Positions 1 through 8,456 of a stretch of 64,000 nt of DNA are shown here, piece by piece (the stretch's first letter is position 1; the number at the start of each line of letters is the position of its first letter). The position numbers were made by a program, and so were the translations under genes. This DNA is from Thalassobacterium maritimum (lineage in GTDB: Bacteria; Verrucomicrobiota; Verrucomicrobiia; Opitutales; Coraliomargaritaceae). The stretch is taken from positions 62,001 to 126,000 of the forward strand of contig NZ_JARXHW010000003.1 of the NCBI RefSeq assembly GCF_031127805.1, written 5' to 3'. The notes under the pieces were generated by a model. It was not told where the DNA came from, searched no databases, and worked only from the letters and a program-made list of their open reading frames with translations.

Positions 1-1456
1 CACCTAAACTATCAGGCGTCCACTCTGCGGCCGTGCGCACGAATTTCACCGCGTCGGCGATGACATACGTCCCATCGGTTCCCGCAGTGGTTACTTCGAC
101 ATATCCTCCTGTGCCCGCTTCAAATGAGTAAGTCCCGATGTAATTCCAAACCCCATCATTCTGCTGCTGGTTTACATAGATCCCTGCGGCATCATTGGAT
201 GAAATAACATTCACTGGCACGGAGTCTGAACGATTACTGGTGCCAGACCATCGCATAAAGACATCATACATACCTGTATGCGTGAGATCCGGTGCAAAGG
301 TAACCGACTTGCTGCCCTTACCATTAGAGCCATCGTGTAAGTAATTGGAGCCATAATAATTATTCTCAGTCGTTGAAGTGCTCCAATTTCCAGAAATGGA
401 GCAATAGACTGAATCAGAATTATCTATGATCACTTCATACAATTCGCTTTCCGTAAATCGAACTGCGTCGGCGATAACATATTTACCATTGGTGCCTTCA
501 GTTGATAAAACGACTTCGTTTTCACTGCCTTCACTCATGACAAAACTGCCCAGGGTGTGCCACATCCCCCCGGCCTGAGTTTGATCGGCGAGGAATGATG
601 CGGTTCCATCAGCAGCTTGCACCGTAAAAGGTGTATTCTCTGGACGATTGTCGTCGGCAGTCCATCGCACAGAAATATCGTATAGTCCGACAGTTGGTAT
701 ATTGGGAATGTAACGAACCGACTTCCCTCCTTTTTCGCTTGAATTATCATGAAGATAATTGGCTCCGAAGTAACCCCCAACATTCGTGGACGCCGTCCAG
801 TTCCCGGTTAAAATGGCTTCACTATCAGTGCTATCTACAATAATATCGACCACTTGCCCCTCAGATACAGGTGCGAATTGAACCGCATCCACAATCACAT
901 GCCCGCTAGTTCCAGTGGTGCTCACGACTACATTTCCAGTAGTCCCAGTTGCAAAGTTGTAAGTTCCCAGCAATACCCAATCACCTCCATTGGCGGTCTG
1001 ATCAACCATCACCTGAGTGGCCCCTCCTGCATGATTAATCGTCACGGGGACATTATCCGCTCGCCCTGAACTGGATGTCCACCGAAGGAACACTTCGTGA
1101 TCCTCTGCTATGATGATATCGGGCGTAAAGGTTGCTGACTTAGAGCCTTTACCTGTATTCCCGTCATGTAAATAATCAGAACCATAGTAAGCGTTGTGAT
1201 AACTCGACGAAGTCCAAGTTCCTGTCAGTGAAACCGACGCACTGTCGGTATTGTCAATAATGATAGCTGCCTGGCTAAACTGAGCCAGGAGCAGCAAACC
1301 AGTCATACCAAGCGCCCCCCTCAACTTAGCTCTACAGCAGGCAGCCAACAAAACTGCACCAAGGAAGGTCTCCCTTAGACCAAGCGCACTCTCGAAACAC
1401 CTTATAGTAAAATTACATTTTTTATCATACGAGGCACAGGATATCTTTTTCATCAT
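1..1456 (-). CDS. Secreted protein with tandem golvesin-type domains (3' part cut by window edge)
   Basis: An open frame without a stop runs leftward from ATG at 1456 to the window edge (485 codons visible). After a long basic N-terminus comes a hydrophobic stretch beginning at an internal ATG (1306, MTGLLLLAQFSQA) that looks like a signal peptide, so 1306 is an alternative start. Then at least three tandem repeats of about 130 residues follow, each starting IxDNxDS..SxTGxW and containing YGSxYLHD, GKGSKSV, a RW motif and ending VIADAVxF. This pattern is that of the golvesin C-terminal/Xly carbohydrate-binding-like domain, often fused to extracellular lyases or esterases. The catalytic part, if any, lies outside the window. 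A CACGTG-type operator candidate lies about 190 bases upstream. Family assignment is fairly sure; substrate unknown. Confidence 0.8.
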   Translation of the reverse strand, partial: MMKKISCASYDKKCNFTIRCFESALGLRETFLGAVLLAACCRAKLRGALGMTGLLLLAQFSQAAIIIDNTDSASVSLTGTWTSSSYHNAYYGSDYLHDGNTGKGSKSATFTPDIIIAEDHEVFLRWTSSSGRADNVPVTINHAGGATQVMVDQTANGGDWVLLGTYNFATGTTGNVVVSTTGTSGHVIVDAVQFAPVSEGQVVDIIVDSTDSEAILTGNWTASTNVGGYFGANYLHDNSSEKGGKSVRYIPNIPTVGLYDISVRWTADDNRPENTPFTVQAADGTASFLADQTQAGGMWHTLGSFVMSEGSENEVVLSTEGTNGKYVIADAVRFTESELYEVIIDNSDSVYCSISGNWSTSTTENNYYGSNYLHDGSNGKGSKSVTFAPDLTHTGMYDVFMRWSGTSNRSDSVPVNVISSNDAAGIYVNQQQNDGVWNYIGTYSFEAGTGGYVEVTTAGTDGTYVIADAVKFVRTAAEWTPDSLG

Positions 1457-1647
1457 TTATTTTTAGGGGTTAGCAGTAGTCAGCCATCAACGGAGGGCAG
1501 ATAAAACCAGCTCTCCACGACCGCCTAAAAGCAATCGTCAGCAAGTTTACAGCGGCTGTTTTCTTTAAAGCGGCCATAAACCCACCTCGTAAAGAATCGG
1601 AAGCAGCGGGGATAGAGGTAGAAATGGGAGAGGCAAAAACGTGAAAA

Positions 1648-1662
1648 TGTTCACGTGCATCA
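1648..1662. promoter_or_regulatory. Operator candidate, CACGTG class (TGTTCACGTGCATCA)
   Basis: The 15-base sequence TGTTCACGTGCATCA is repeated exactly at 9609-9623 and closely at 22258-22272 (TGTGCACGTGAATCA). It is a near-palindrome around CACGTG. It lies about 190 bases upstream of the golvesin-repeat gene. Function as an operator is inferred from recurrence in intergenic DNA only. Confidence 0.55.
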
Positions 1663-1871
1663 CTTGGGCCGAATTTAGCTTTTAGTAAAATAATGTCAAG
1701 ATCCACCCTTCCCCCAACAGCCAGTTAGACTGTTTTACTTTTTTCTTACCCGCAGTCATTTGACTACGCATTGATCTCTGCGCATGCGTGAAGTATTACA
1801 CACAAATTCGTTTAATATGAATTTCAACTACAGAGCCCAAAGATCTCAGGTGCTGAATTTGTTCTGAAGCA

Positions 1872-1903
1872 AATAAAAAAAACGGAGCCCACTGGGCTCC
1901 GTT
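1872..1903 (-). terminator. Rho-independent terminator of the PEP-CTERM gene at 1928
   Basis: Read on the minus strand, a perfect 9-10 bp stem (ACGGAGCCC / GGGCTCCGT) with a 3-base loop is followed by a run of T residues. It begins about 25 bases after the stop codon of the gene at 1928-2662. Confidence 0.9.
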
Positions 1904-1927
1904 TGCTACGAAAGTTGATATACACGG

Positions 1928-2662
1928 CTAGCGACGACGACGCACAATCACACTAGTGAGCCCGCAAATACCAGCTAGTAAAGCAAAGCTGCTAGGCTCG
2001 GGAATGGCTGAAAGAGATCCGTTCAGAGTGACATTATCCAAACGAGCCACATCACCTGAGCTATCTTGAGTCTGATATAGGTAAATTCGAAATTCAGTAC
2101 TGCCACTCAGCCCCTGGAAAGCAGCATCAGTCAAAGAAATGGTCTGACGTTGGTAATCGGCCGCAGTCACTCCTGCAGTGGCAGAAACAGTAATTCCGAT
2201 GTTAGTCGCATAACCGTCGACTTCTGACCGAAGGAAGAAGCTCGCGGTATTCTGCCCCGAGGAGCCAGAACCATTTGCAGAATAATCGAAGATAAGACTG
2301 GTAAGATTCACTTCAAACGAAGCATCTGGTGTTATGGTAAAGCTGAAATAGTCGTCCCCGTTGATGGCATCTGCTTCCGTATTACCAGTCGTGTTACCCC
2401 GAACGTAACGAACATACGGAGCAGCTGCAGCGGCCCCCGCATTGCTTGGTGCCGTACTAGAAAATCCAATACTTCCCGAATCCAAGCCAGCACCTGCGGT
2501 AAACACGCTAGCAATGGAATCGCTGTCGAGATCGCTACTGGCACTACTCGCAGTGCTAGGAACACCGAAAGTATATTCCGCAAGAACGGAGCCATGCACG
2601 GCAAATGGGAGAATAAAAACGCCCGAAACTAGGGCTACAATTGGAGTTTTCATATATTTCAT
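1928..2662 (-). CDS. PEP-CTERM sorting domain protein
   Basis: A secreted protein of about 244 residues. The N-terminus carries a signal peptide (hydrophobic core VALVSGVFILPFAV) and the C-terminus a PEP-CTERM tail: PEPSSFALLAG, a hydrophobic segment and RRRR. Such tails are cut and sorted by an exosortase, which is not in this window. The middle is Ser/Thr/Gly/Ala-rich and ends its beta-sandwich-like part with RLDNVTLNG, a motif common in choice-of-anchor type PEP-CTERM proteins. The start could be 2662 (MKYMKTP) or 2653 (MKTP); the frame extends further up but upstream codons precede the signal peptide awkwardly. It is divergent from a related gene at 2959, and the shared intergenic region carries a TGTNACNGTNACA palindrome. 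Ligand unknown. Confidence 0.85.
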   Translation of the reverse strand: MKYMKTPIVALVSGVFILPFAVHGSVLAEYTFGVPSTASSASSDLDSDSIASVFTAGAGLDSGSIGFSSTAPSNAGAAAAAPYVRYVRGNTTGNTEADAINGDDYFSFTITPDASFEVNLTSLIFDYSANGSGSSGQNTASFFLRSEVDGYATNIGITVSATAGVTAADYQRQTISLTDAAFQGLSGSTEFRIYLYQTQDSSGDVARLDNVTLNGSLSAIPEPSSFALLAGICGLTSVIVRRRR

Positions 2663-2762
2663 TGAGGCGATAGTATGCAGAGGACTTACCAACAAATATT
2701 CAGATAAGCATCAATATAAAGACTGTTACATCAAACCATTGAGAAACCGATCAATATCTACT

Positions 2763-2776
2763 TGTTACAGTCACAT
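2763..2776. promoter_or_regulatory. Operator candidate, TGTTACAGTCACA class
   Basis: TGTTACAGTCACAT occurs here and again, identical over 14 bases, at 6355-6368 just before a LacI gene. The core TGT-N-AC-N-GT-N-ACA is palindromic. It lies between the divergent PEP-CTERM genes (starts at about 2662 and 2959). A half-site, CTGTTACAT, occurs near 2725. Confidence 0.5.
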
Positions 2777-2958
2777 ATGATCCATTTCAGCGTCTCAGTC
2801 CCCCTGACTCTACAAGACGCTGTCAGCACAGCAGTGTAAGCAACTATGAAGTCTTTAGTATTTGATAAATGATGGTGTGCAACACGCCTATGAGCTTCCC
2901 TTCGATTGAAAATAGTGCTATATACTGGTTTTGTATCCATAATAAACCTGATTACATA

Positions 2959-3741
2959 ATGAAAAAACAACTTAAGACACTTCCACTCCTAGTGACTGCA
3001 GGACTGGCTACCACAGCCTCTGCATCAGCTGCAGTTATCGCGCAGTATGACTTCAATAGTGCGACAGATACTTTTGCCGATTCAGCCAACGCCTCAGGCC
3101 TCACTGCCGGAGAGATCACTCCAGGGACACTAATGGCTACAGATGACGGCAGATCGACGACTTCCACTTCTGAAGGTGCCGGCAGTTATTTCGCGCGATG
3201 GAACGCCATTAACGCAGCTAACGGCTCGACATCAGCAGCCTGGGGAAACGCACAAAGCAATGGCATCTACTTAGAGTTTACCCTGACCCCAGATGCAGGC
3301 ACTAGCTTGAATCTAACCGACCTTCATTTAGATGTTGCCTACAATGGCACAGACAACTTTCGACTTGCAGTCACCTCCTCCCTTACGGGTTATAATTACG
3401 CGGATAGGCTTACGATCAGCACAGAACTGACTGCTGATGCGAGTTCTCTCCCCAATATCCTTCAATCTAATCTAGGAGGCATTGAAACCGCCCCTGACGA
3501 GACTGATGCAGACTGGGGGCAAGGAGAAGACACCATCATAGATCTCAGCAGCGCCACCTTTGATAATATCGCATCGGATGTCACTTTTCGCATCTACGCC
3601 TTCTCTCTAACCAGCAGCACCAGCATTCTTCGTTTAGACAATGTTCATGTAAATGGCACCGTCATCCCCGAACCAGGCAGCTATGCTTTACTTGTTGGCA
3701 TCCTCGGCCTGACGAGCGTGATGATTCGTCGTCGCAGATAA
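2959..3741 (+). CDS. PEP-CTERM sorting domain protein
   Basis: A secreted protein of 260 residues. The chosen ATG at 2959 gives a textbook signal peptide (MKKQLKTLPLLVTAGLATTA, cleavage near ASASA-A); the frame is open upstream to 2869 but that extension is not signal-like. The body is Thr/Ser/Ala-rich with LRLDNVHVNG near the end, as in its divergent neighbour at 1928-2662, and the tail is PEPGSYALLVG, hydrophobic segment, RRRR. The two proteins are probably paralogues. A strong terminator follows. The shared promoter region holds a palindrome that also precedes the LacI gene at 6381, so control by that regulator is plausible. Function beyond surface or exported sorting is unknown. Confidence 0.87.
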   Translation: MKKQLKTLPLLVTAGLATTASASAAVIAQYDFNSATDTFADSANASGLTAGEITPGTLMATDDGRSTTSTSEGAGSYFARWNAINAANGSTSAAWGNAQSNGIYLEFTLTPDAGTSLNLTDLHLDVAYNGTDNFRLAVTSSLTGYNYADRLTISTELTADASSLPNILQSNLGGIETAPDETDADWGQGEDTIIDLSSATFDNIASDVTFRIYAFSLTSSTSILRLDNVHVNGTVIPEPGSYALLVGILGLTSVMIRRRR

Positions 3742-3768
3742 GTCAGATTGAGTTTAGACAGTTTTACG

Positions 3769-3809
3769 AAGAGCCTGCCGCTGAAAAGCGACAAGCTCTT
3801 TTTTTTTTT
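3769..3809 (+). terminator. Rho-independent terminator after the PEP-CTERM gene
   Basis: A 14-bp stem with two mismatches (AAGAGCCTGCCGCT pairing with AGCGACAAGCTCTT) and a GAAA loop is followed by about twelve T residues, 27 bases after the stop of the gene at 2959-3741. Confidence 0.9.
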
Positions 3810-3933
3810 GCTTCATCGTCATTTACCGGGAAAGAGATGTTTGGACAGATCCATCTTTTTTTACGGAGCCTATGCGTATCGCAGTGATACTGAAGACCGC
3901 CCCTGAAGTCGAAAACTCAGGGTTGGCTAAAGA

Positions 3934-6243
3934 CTATAAATCAGCCTTCACCTCAAAATAGCCATAACCATACGCGACGGCCAGCGGTGCAGTCTCCAAT
4001 TCTAGACGCCCAGAAAGGTACGCACTGTCCACGGACTCTTCCTCCAGTAACATCTGTCGCTCCGAACCATCCGCAAACAACAGGCGCACTTTCGCATGCT
4101 CCTGCTTGGTATAATCAAAATTGATGGGAGCTTTTAAGCGCACCTTTAAGGCACCCGATTGATACTGCCCCTCAATCTGAGTCTCTGCAGTCGCCAAATA
4201 ACTCATACTGAGATTGTAAGCGGTGTTAAAATTCACCCAACCTTCGGTCCAACCGATATTTCCCACCTCGGGCTGATACGGGTAATGCGCATTCTTTGGC
4301 GCACCATCGAACACAAAACGCGCCTGCGCCAACTGCCCGATCCCACCGTCGTAAAACGAATACCACCCAAACTCCACGCCTTCAATTTCTCGTGGTGCAT
4401 CATACGAGAAATGACGCCCAGTCGGATTACGACCGAAGCAATTATCAAAGTGCGACCAAACCAATTGATTCAAGCGCTCACGCGTCACCTCGGAGTCAAT
4501 GTAAGGCATCGCTGCTAAAGCACTAGCTGGAAAGCCCATGACATTACCAGGCTCATTCCACATGGTCGGTTTGTTTCCAGTCGGCACCCATTGATCCTTC
4601 GAAAGTTTACGAAAGTCCCACATATTTTCTGAGCGTTCAATCATCACCTGAGCCCACTCATTCACCTTAGCACGCAAGCCCGCCGGTGATCGATCCGGAT
4701 GCAGGCGCAGCATGGCAGCGAGTCCTGTCATCGTGACATGCTCACTCATACGTTGCCCTTTAGTGATGATGGGGTTCTCCCAGTCCAGCTGCTGAATCAT
4801 CCATTCAACCTGCGCATAAGCCGCCTCAAAATACTGTTCCGAGTTTGGCTCAGCATCTCGTACTGCGACTGCATACATCAGCAAATTCGGCAACACCGTA
4901 TGCCCTGGAGGATTCGCCCCCTTGGTGCTTCCAACAGACTCTTGTAGCCTTAAAACATTATGGTCATTCGGCACTTCATCGTAGGGGTATTTCCGCGACA
5001 GCTCTGATTTCGTCCAATTCGCCAGCACATAAGCTTTCACCACATCATAATTTTGCTGTGGCAACCACTGCTGAAGCACAGGCCACGCATAGAGGAAATA
5101 GGCCAATTGCTCCTTTATCAACATGTGGTTCAATTCTTGAGTCACGATGATATCAGCGCCCCAATGAATGAGTTTCACTAGGTCGGGCGCAGCTTCTGTA
5201 TATGGCTCCAACGCGCCCCACTTCCCCGCATGTTGCTGAGGATCCACGTATTCAATTTGCGACGACATGCGGAAATAAGCCTCCGGGTTCGAAAGTAGCA
5301 TCGACACCAAAGAATTCAGCTCGAAAGCAAATTGGTGATCATCACGCCAGCCAAATGAACCCTTAGCTGGCTTCTTGCTATTACCAACATAATGCCGGCT
5401 ATCGATCATAAAGTCGATCATACCTTGATACGTGACACGCTCCAACCACCAATGACCGATACGAAACGGCACCGAAACTTCGTCGCCCACATGCAGCACA
5501 TACTCCGCAGCGCCAGCTGGCTCAAAATCGGAAAAGTCACCAATGTGATTTTGAACGATTCCGCGATATAATACGGCGGACTCATCTCTTTGGCTAATCG
5601 TAAACAGGTGTTCTCCTTCCACCCGCGGCGCTGTAAAGCGCTTCGGTTTCCCCCGATTAAATCCACTTTGATTTAGATAGATTTGAGGGATGCGGGGCTC
5701 TCCCTTCAGTCGCGGTGCGGCCAGAGCAGGGATCCCTTCGCTGCGATAGGGCCACACTTTGAGTTCTTTCACACGGGCAATGCCTTGCTTACTGTCCGTA
5801 ACATTTAATCGTAGTCCTGTCGTGACAATCTCGACCGTATCATCAAAGGGCACACGCAACGCGGTGGCATGATTCCCTTCGATTTGGGCCGAAGGAATTC
5901 TATGCCACGCCTCCCCCACTCGATATTGAAAATTAAAGCCACTGATAGCGTCCCCCGTTCTAAAACCACTAAACAAATGCACCCCACCCAAGCGAATAGG
6001 CTCAGGAAAAGTCAGCTCCAGCCAAACGGGGCCATCGAAATTACGCGCACTGACCCAACGGGACTCGTCGCTAATCACTCCATCCACCGCATTCGCGGCC
6101 ACGTAACGCGGCGATTCTAGGACCGAACTGGCACGGACCTGCGCCGTGCGTGCGATATTTACAGCCTCTGCCGTAGCCAACTGTGGCAGAAAGGTCACGA
6201 GACACATACTTAAGCCTGCCAATGATTCGTTAAAAATCTTCAT
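3934..6243 (-). CDS. Secreted GH9-like (six-hairpin) protein with N-terminal discoidin domain
   Basis: 769 residues. Residues 1-25 form a signal peptide. Residues about 27-165 look like an F5/8 type C (discoidin) domain (ARTAQVRASS, DGVISDESRWVS, WLELTFPEPI). Residues about 185-275 match the Ig-like CelD_N domain that precedes GH9 enzymes (IYLNQSGF). The rest (about 290-720) reads as an (alpha/alpha)6 barrel with FGRNPTGRHF near the end, echoing the GH9 C-terminal signature. The usual GH9 GGWYDAGD segment is not evident; KGSFGWRDDHQF stands in that region, so catalysis on a beta-glucan is uncertain. It faces LacI regulator 1 across a short divergent region containing a palindrome. Role inferred: binding or hydrolysis of an extracellular plant or algal glycan. 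Confidence 0.75.
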   Translation of the reverse strand: MKIFNESLAGLSMCLVTFLPQLATAEAVNIARTAQVRASSVLESPRYVAANAVDGVISDESRWVSARNFDGPVWLELTFPEPIRLGGVHLFSGFRTGDAISGFNFQYRVGEAWHRIPSAQIEGNHATALRVPFDDTVEIVTTGLRLNVTDSKQGIARVKELKVWPYRSEGIPALAAPRLKGEPRIPQIYLNQSGFNRGKPKRFTAPRVEGEHLFTISQRDESAVLYRGIVQNHIGDFSDFEPAGAAEYVLHVGDEVSVPFRIGHWWLERVTYQGMIDFMIDSRHYVGNSKKPAKGSFGWRDDHQFAFELNSLVSMLLSNPEAYFRMSSQIEYVDPQQHAGKWGALEPYTEAAPDLVKLIHWGADIIVTQELNHMLIKEQLAYFLYAWPVLQQWLPQQNYDVVKAYVLANWTKSELSRKYPYDEVPNDHNVLRLQESVGSTKGANPPGHTVLPNLLMYAVAVRDAEPNSEQYFEAAYAQVEWMIQQLDWENPIITKGQRMSEHVTMTGLAAMLRLHPDRSPAGLRAKVNEWAQVMIERSENMWDFRKLSKDQWVPTGNKPTMWNEPGNVMGFPASALAAMPYIDSEVTRERLNQLVWSHFDNCFGRNPTGRHFSYDAPREIEGVEFGWYSFYDGGIGQLAQARFVFDGAPKNAHYPYQPEVGNIGWTEGWVNFNTAYNLSMSYLATAETQIEGQYQSGALKVRLKAPINFDYTKQEHAKVRLLFADGSERQMLLEEESVDSAYLSGRLELETAPLAVAYGYGYFEVKADL

Positions 6244-6354
6244 ATACCATCTTATTTATTTGGAACTAGTTCGAGAGAGCGTAACAACTACTTGTCCTGC
6301 GTATCAGTAATGATTCATGCCTATAGAATAAAGGGAATTGAATTGCTCCCAAGC

Positions 6355-6368
6355 TGTTACAGTCACAT
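6355..6368. promoter_or_regulatory. Operator candidate, TGTTACAGTCACA class
   Basis: This is the second exact copy of TGTTACAGTCACAT (the other is at 2763-2776). It lies 12 bases upstream of the ATG of the LacI gene at 6381 and 112 bases upstream of the divergent GH9-like gene, a position suited to autoregulation. Confidence 0.55.
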
Positions 6369-6380
6369 TCCCTTCTATAT

Positions 6381-7436
6381 ATGTCGCTTTCATCCAAGCC
6401 CGATTCAAATGTCCCGCGTCAAAGAACCATTTCTCTCCGACATGTAGCCGAAGCAGCGGGCGTGTCTCGAATGACTGTATCAAGAGCCTTTAAGCAGGAG
6501 GCTTCAATCAATCCAGCAGTCCGAAAAAAAATCCTAAAAATTGCTAAAGAACTAGGCTATACACCCGACACAATGGTGAGCGAATTAATGACCAGTTTCG
6601 CCAGTCGTCGCTCCATCAGCTACCAAGAAACCTTCGCTGCGCTCTGGTGGCCCGAGCGCTGGGAAAAGGCCGAAACGGGACGCGGCTTCGATGCCGACAT
6701 TTACCAAGGTCTCAATGAAGGCGCCCAACTGCATGGGCGAGCCATTGACCACTTAGTGCTAACACCAGAGATGACTCCACGTGTCATTATGCGCATGCTT
6801 CTGGCACGCAACATTCAAGGCGTCATTCTCACACCTCCCCCCAGTGCAGGAATCAAGGCGCCTGAACTAGAATGGGATCAGTTGTGCACCGTCATCGTCG
6901 GCAGTTCGCTACGCGAGCCCAAGTTCCATCGAGCCCAACCAGGGCATTACATCGCGATTGTTCAAGCCCTGGAGACGCTCCAAGCGCGCGGATACACGCG
7001 GCCTTGCCTTTTGCTCCGCAGTGATCTCGAAGAACGCATGCTACACGCCTATACCGCAGCCTTCTTAGCCTGGGGCAACCCCAAGGAACACATATGGAGC
7101 ACAGATAACCCAGCCTCTACGGGACTCTCCCATTGGATTAAACGGACCAAACCTGATGTCATCATTGCAGACTGGGAAGATTGGTTTCAACTGATTAAAC
7201 CTGAAGATCGGGCCTGTGGCTTTATATCACTCGCAGTACGTGATCCACAAAGCCCCATCTCCGGAATCTATGAAAATTCCATCCGCATGGCGAAATGCGC
7301 TATAGATCTACTGATCCGCTCACGGCTCACTCATGAATTAGGTCAACCCAGTGAACCCTTACTGTTACTGACGTCCAACACATGGATTGAAGGCCAAAGC
7401 CTCCCTAGCAGAAAACCCGAGAGCTCTCTGTCATAA
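6381..7436 (+). CDS. LacI family transcriptional regulator (regulator 1)
   Basis: 351 residues. Residues about 17-65 form a LacI-type helix-turn-helix and hinge (ISLRHVAEAAGVSRMTVSRA, followed by INPAVRKKILKIAKELGYTPD). The remainder has the periplasmic-binding-protein fold effector domain of the family (GVILTPPPSAGI, GYTRPCLLLRSD, KPDVIIADWEDW). The sequence IWS plus the ending TWIEGQSLP resembles the other regulators in the window. It is divergent from the GH9-like gene, and a palindrome lies immediately before its start codon. Likely role: sugar-responsive repressor of the neighbouring secreted-protein genes and of itself. Effector unknown. Confidence 0.92.
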   Translation: MSLSSKPDSNVPRQRTISLRHVAEAAGVSRMTVSRAFKQEASINPAVRKKILKIAKELGYTPDTMVSELMTSFASRRSISYQETFAALWWPERWEKAETGRGFDADIYQGLNEGAQLHGRAIDHLVLTPEMTPRVIMRMLLARNIQGVILTPPPSAGIKAPELEWDQLCTVIVGSSLREPKFHRAQPGHYIAIVQALETLQARGYTRPCLLLRSDLEERMLHAYTAAFLAWGNPKEHIWSTDNPASTGLSHWIKRTKPDVIIADWEDWFQLIKPEDRACGFISLAVRDPQSPISGIYENSIRMAKCAIDLLIRSRLTHELGQPSEPLLLLTSNTWIEGQSLPSRKPESSLS

Positions 7437-7465
7437 AAGTTCGTGGCAAAGGTCGGTCAAGTGCA

Positions 7466-7500
7466 CAAAAAAGCGCAGAGACCGAGATCTTTGCGCTTTG
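7466..7500 (+). terminator. Probable terminator hairpin after LacI regulator 1
   Basis: The stem AAAGCGCAGAGA / TCTTTGCGCTTT (one mismatch) with a 6-base loop lies about 30 bases after the stop at 7436. The T-run after the stem is short, so this may be a weak or bidirectional terminator. Confidence 0.55.
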
Positions 7501-7595
7501 AATTGTAGAATGATAAGTCGCCAAAATGATCACCGCCGGCAAATATCAGAGCATCGCTTTAGGCTGCTGAAAACAGCTGAACGCACACGGCGCCA

Positions 7596-8399
7596 CTAGC
7601 GTGAGGCCTGCGTAATAACAACTTGATCAAAGTGAGCTGCATTACTCCCAGATGAAATCACACTACCATTACGACTGTTGATCAACAAGGCCGAGAAAAT
7701 GCCGGCATCTAAGCCCTTCCCCGTCGTGGCAGACTCACTGCTGGCGCCATTGGTATCGCCTGGAAAGGGAAGATAGGATGAAGTAAAAGAATCATAATAA
7801 TAAGCCTGCAGCGAAGCCAAGCCATCCGCGACCGGTGTAATAGTTAGCTTAAAGGTATAGAAGGCATTCGGGTCTGTCATGATACCATTCGCATATGTCT
7901 TACCAAGGTTGTCGGTGACACTTCCTCCGGTCGGAACACGGTACTGTAGATACGAAAACTGCTTAGCCACACCATTCCCAGGTTCAATCTGAAAAGTAAA
8001 TCTTGAATCCCGCCCACCTGTGATATCCTTAAGTTCAAAACCAAAACGTGCGTTGGCCGGATTGTCCAAGACATCTTCAACCTTGACCTTCATATAAATG
8101 GAGATCGGCCCAGCTGAAAGGTCCAATTCATTGATATCAACGATCGATCGAGTGCTCCCCCCGTCGCTATCAACCGAAGGAACCCATACCCCGCCCTCAA
8201 TTTTAGCTTTTTTTGTGAGCGCGGCGCCCTCACCATTTGTAATGACAACATCACTCCAACCAGCGTAGTTATTGTCGAAGTTTTCATTAAACTGTATAGT
8301 CTCCCCAGCAGAAATGGAAATCTCAGCATCAGCTACAGATAGCGACACAGAGACCAGCGATCCAAAGAGAGCGAGGTATGCGATATTTTTTATTTTCAT
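7596..8399 (-). CDS. Secreted protein of unknown function
   Basis: 267 residues with a clear signal peptide (MKIKNIAYLALFGSLVSVSL, cut near ADA-E). The mature part reads like an all-beta jelly-roll (FNENFDNNYAGW, DLSAGPISIYMKVKV, AAHFDQVVIT), reminiscent of LamG/concanavalin-like domains and of the choice-of-anchor regions in PEP-CTERM proteins, but there is no PEP-CTERM tail; it ends ITQASR. It lies 57 bases downstream of the PEP-CTERM gene 8457-9512 on the same strand and may be its operon partner, sharing the CACGTG operator candidate upstream of that gene. Carbohydrate binding is a guess. Confidence 0.75.
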   Translation of the reverse strand: MKIKNIAYLALFGSLVSVSLSVADAEISISAGETIQFNENFDNNYAGWSDVVITNGEGAALTKKAKIEGGVWVPSVDSDGGSTRSIVDINELDLSAGPISIYMKVKVEDVLDNPANARFGFELKDITGGRDSRFTFQIEPGNGVAKQFSYLQYRVPTGGSVTDNLGKTYANGIMTDPNAFYTFKLTITPVADGLASLQAYYYDSFTSSYLPFPGDTNGASSESATTGKGLDAGIFSALLINSRNGSVISSGSNAAHFDQVVITQASR

Positions 8400-8456
8400 A
8401 ATATTTTTTGGATAAAGCTTGAAACGACAATAAATTAGAAAACGACACTGACTCGC

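Larger units (their letters stand above)
1457..1927. other. Intergenic region, 471 bases
   Basis: No convincing gene. The 78-codon frame at 1470-1706 on the minus strand has no recognisable domain or ribosome site. The stretch holds the CACGTG operator candidate (1648-1662) that probably serves the golvesin-repeat gene to its left, and the terminator of the PEP-CTERM gene to its right (1872-1903). Confidence 0.6.

Noticed and set aside
1470..1706. 78-codon frame on the minus strand between the golvesin gene and a PEP-CTERM gene
   Set aside because: No recognisable domain and no ribosome site; the stretch contains an operator candidate instead.
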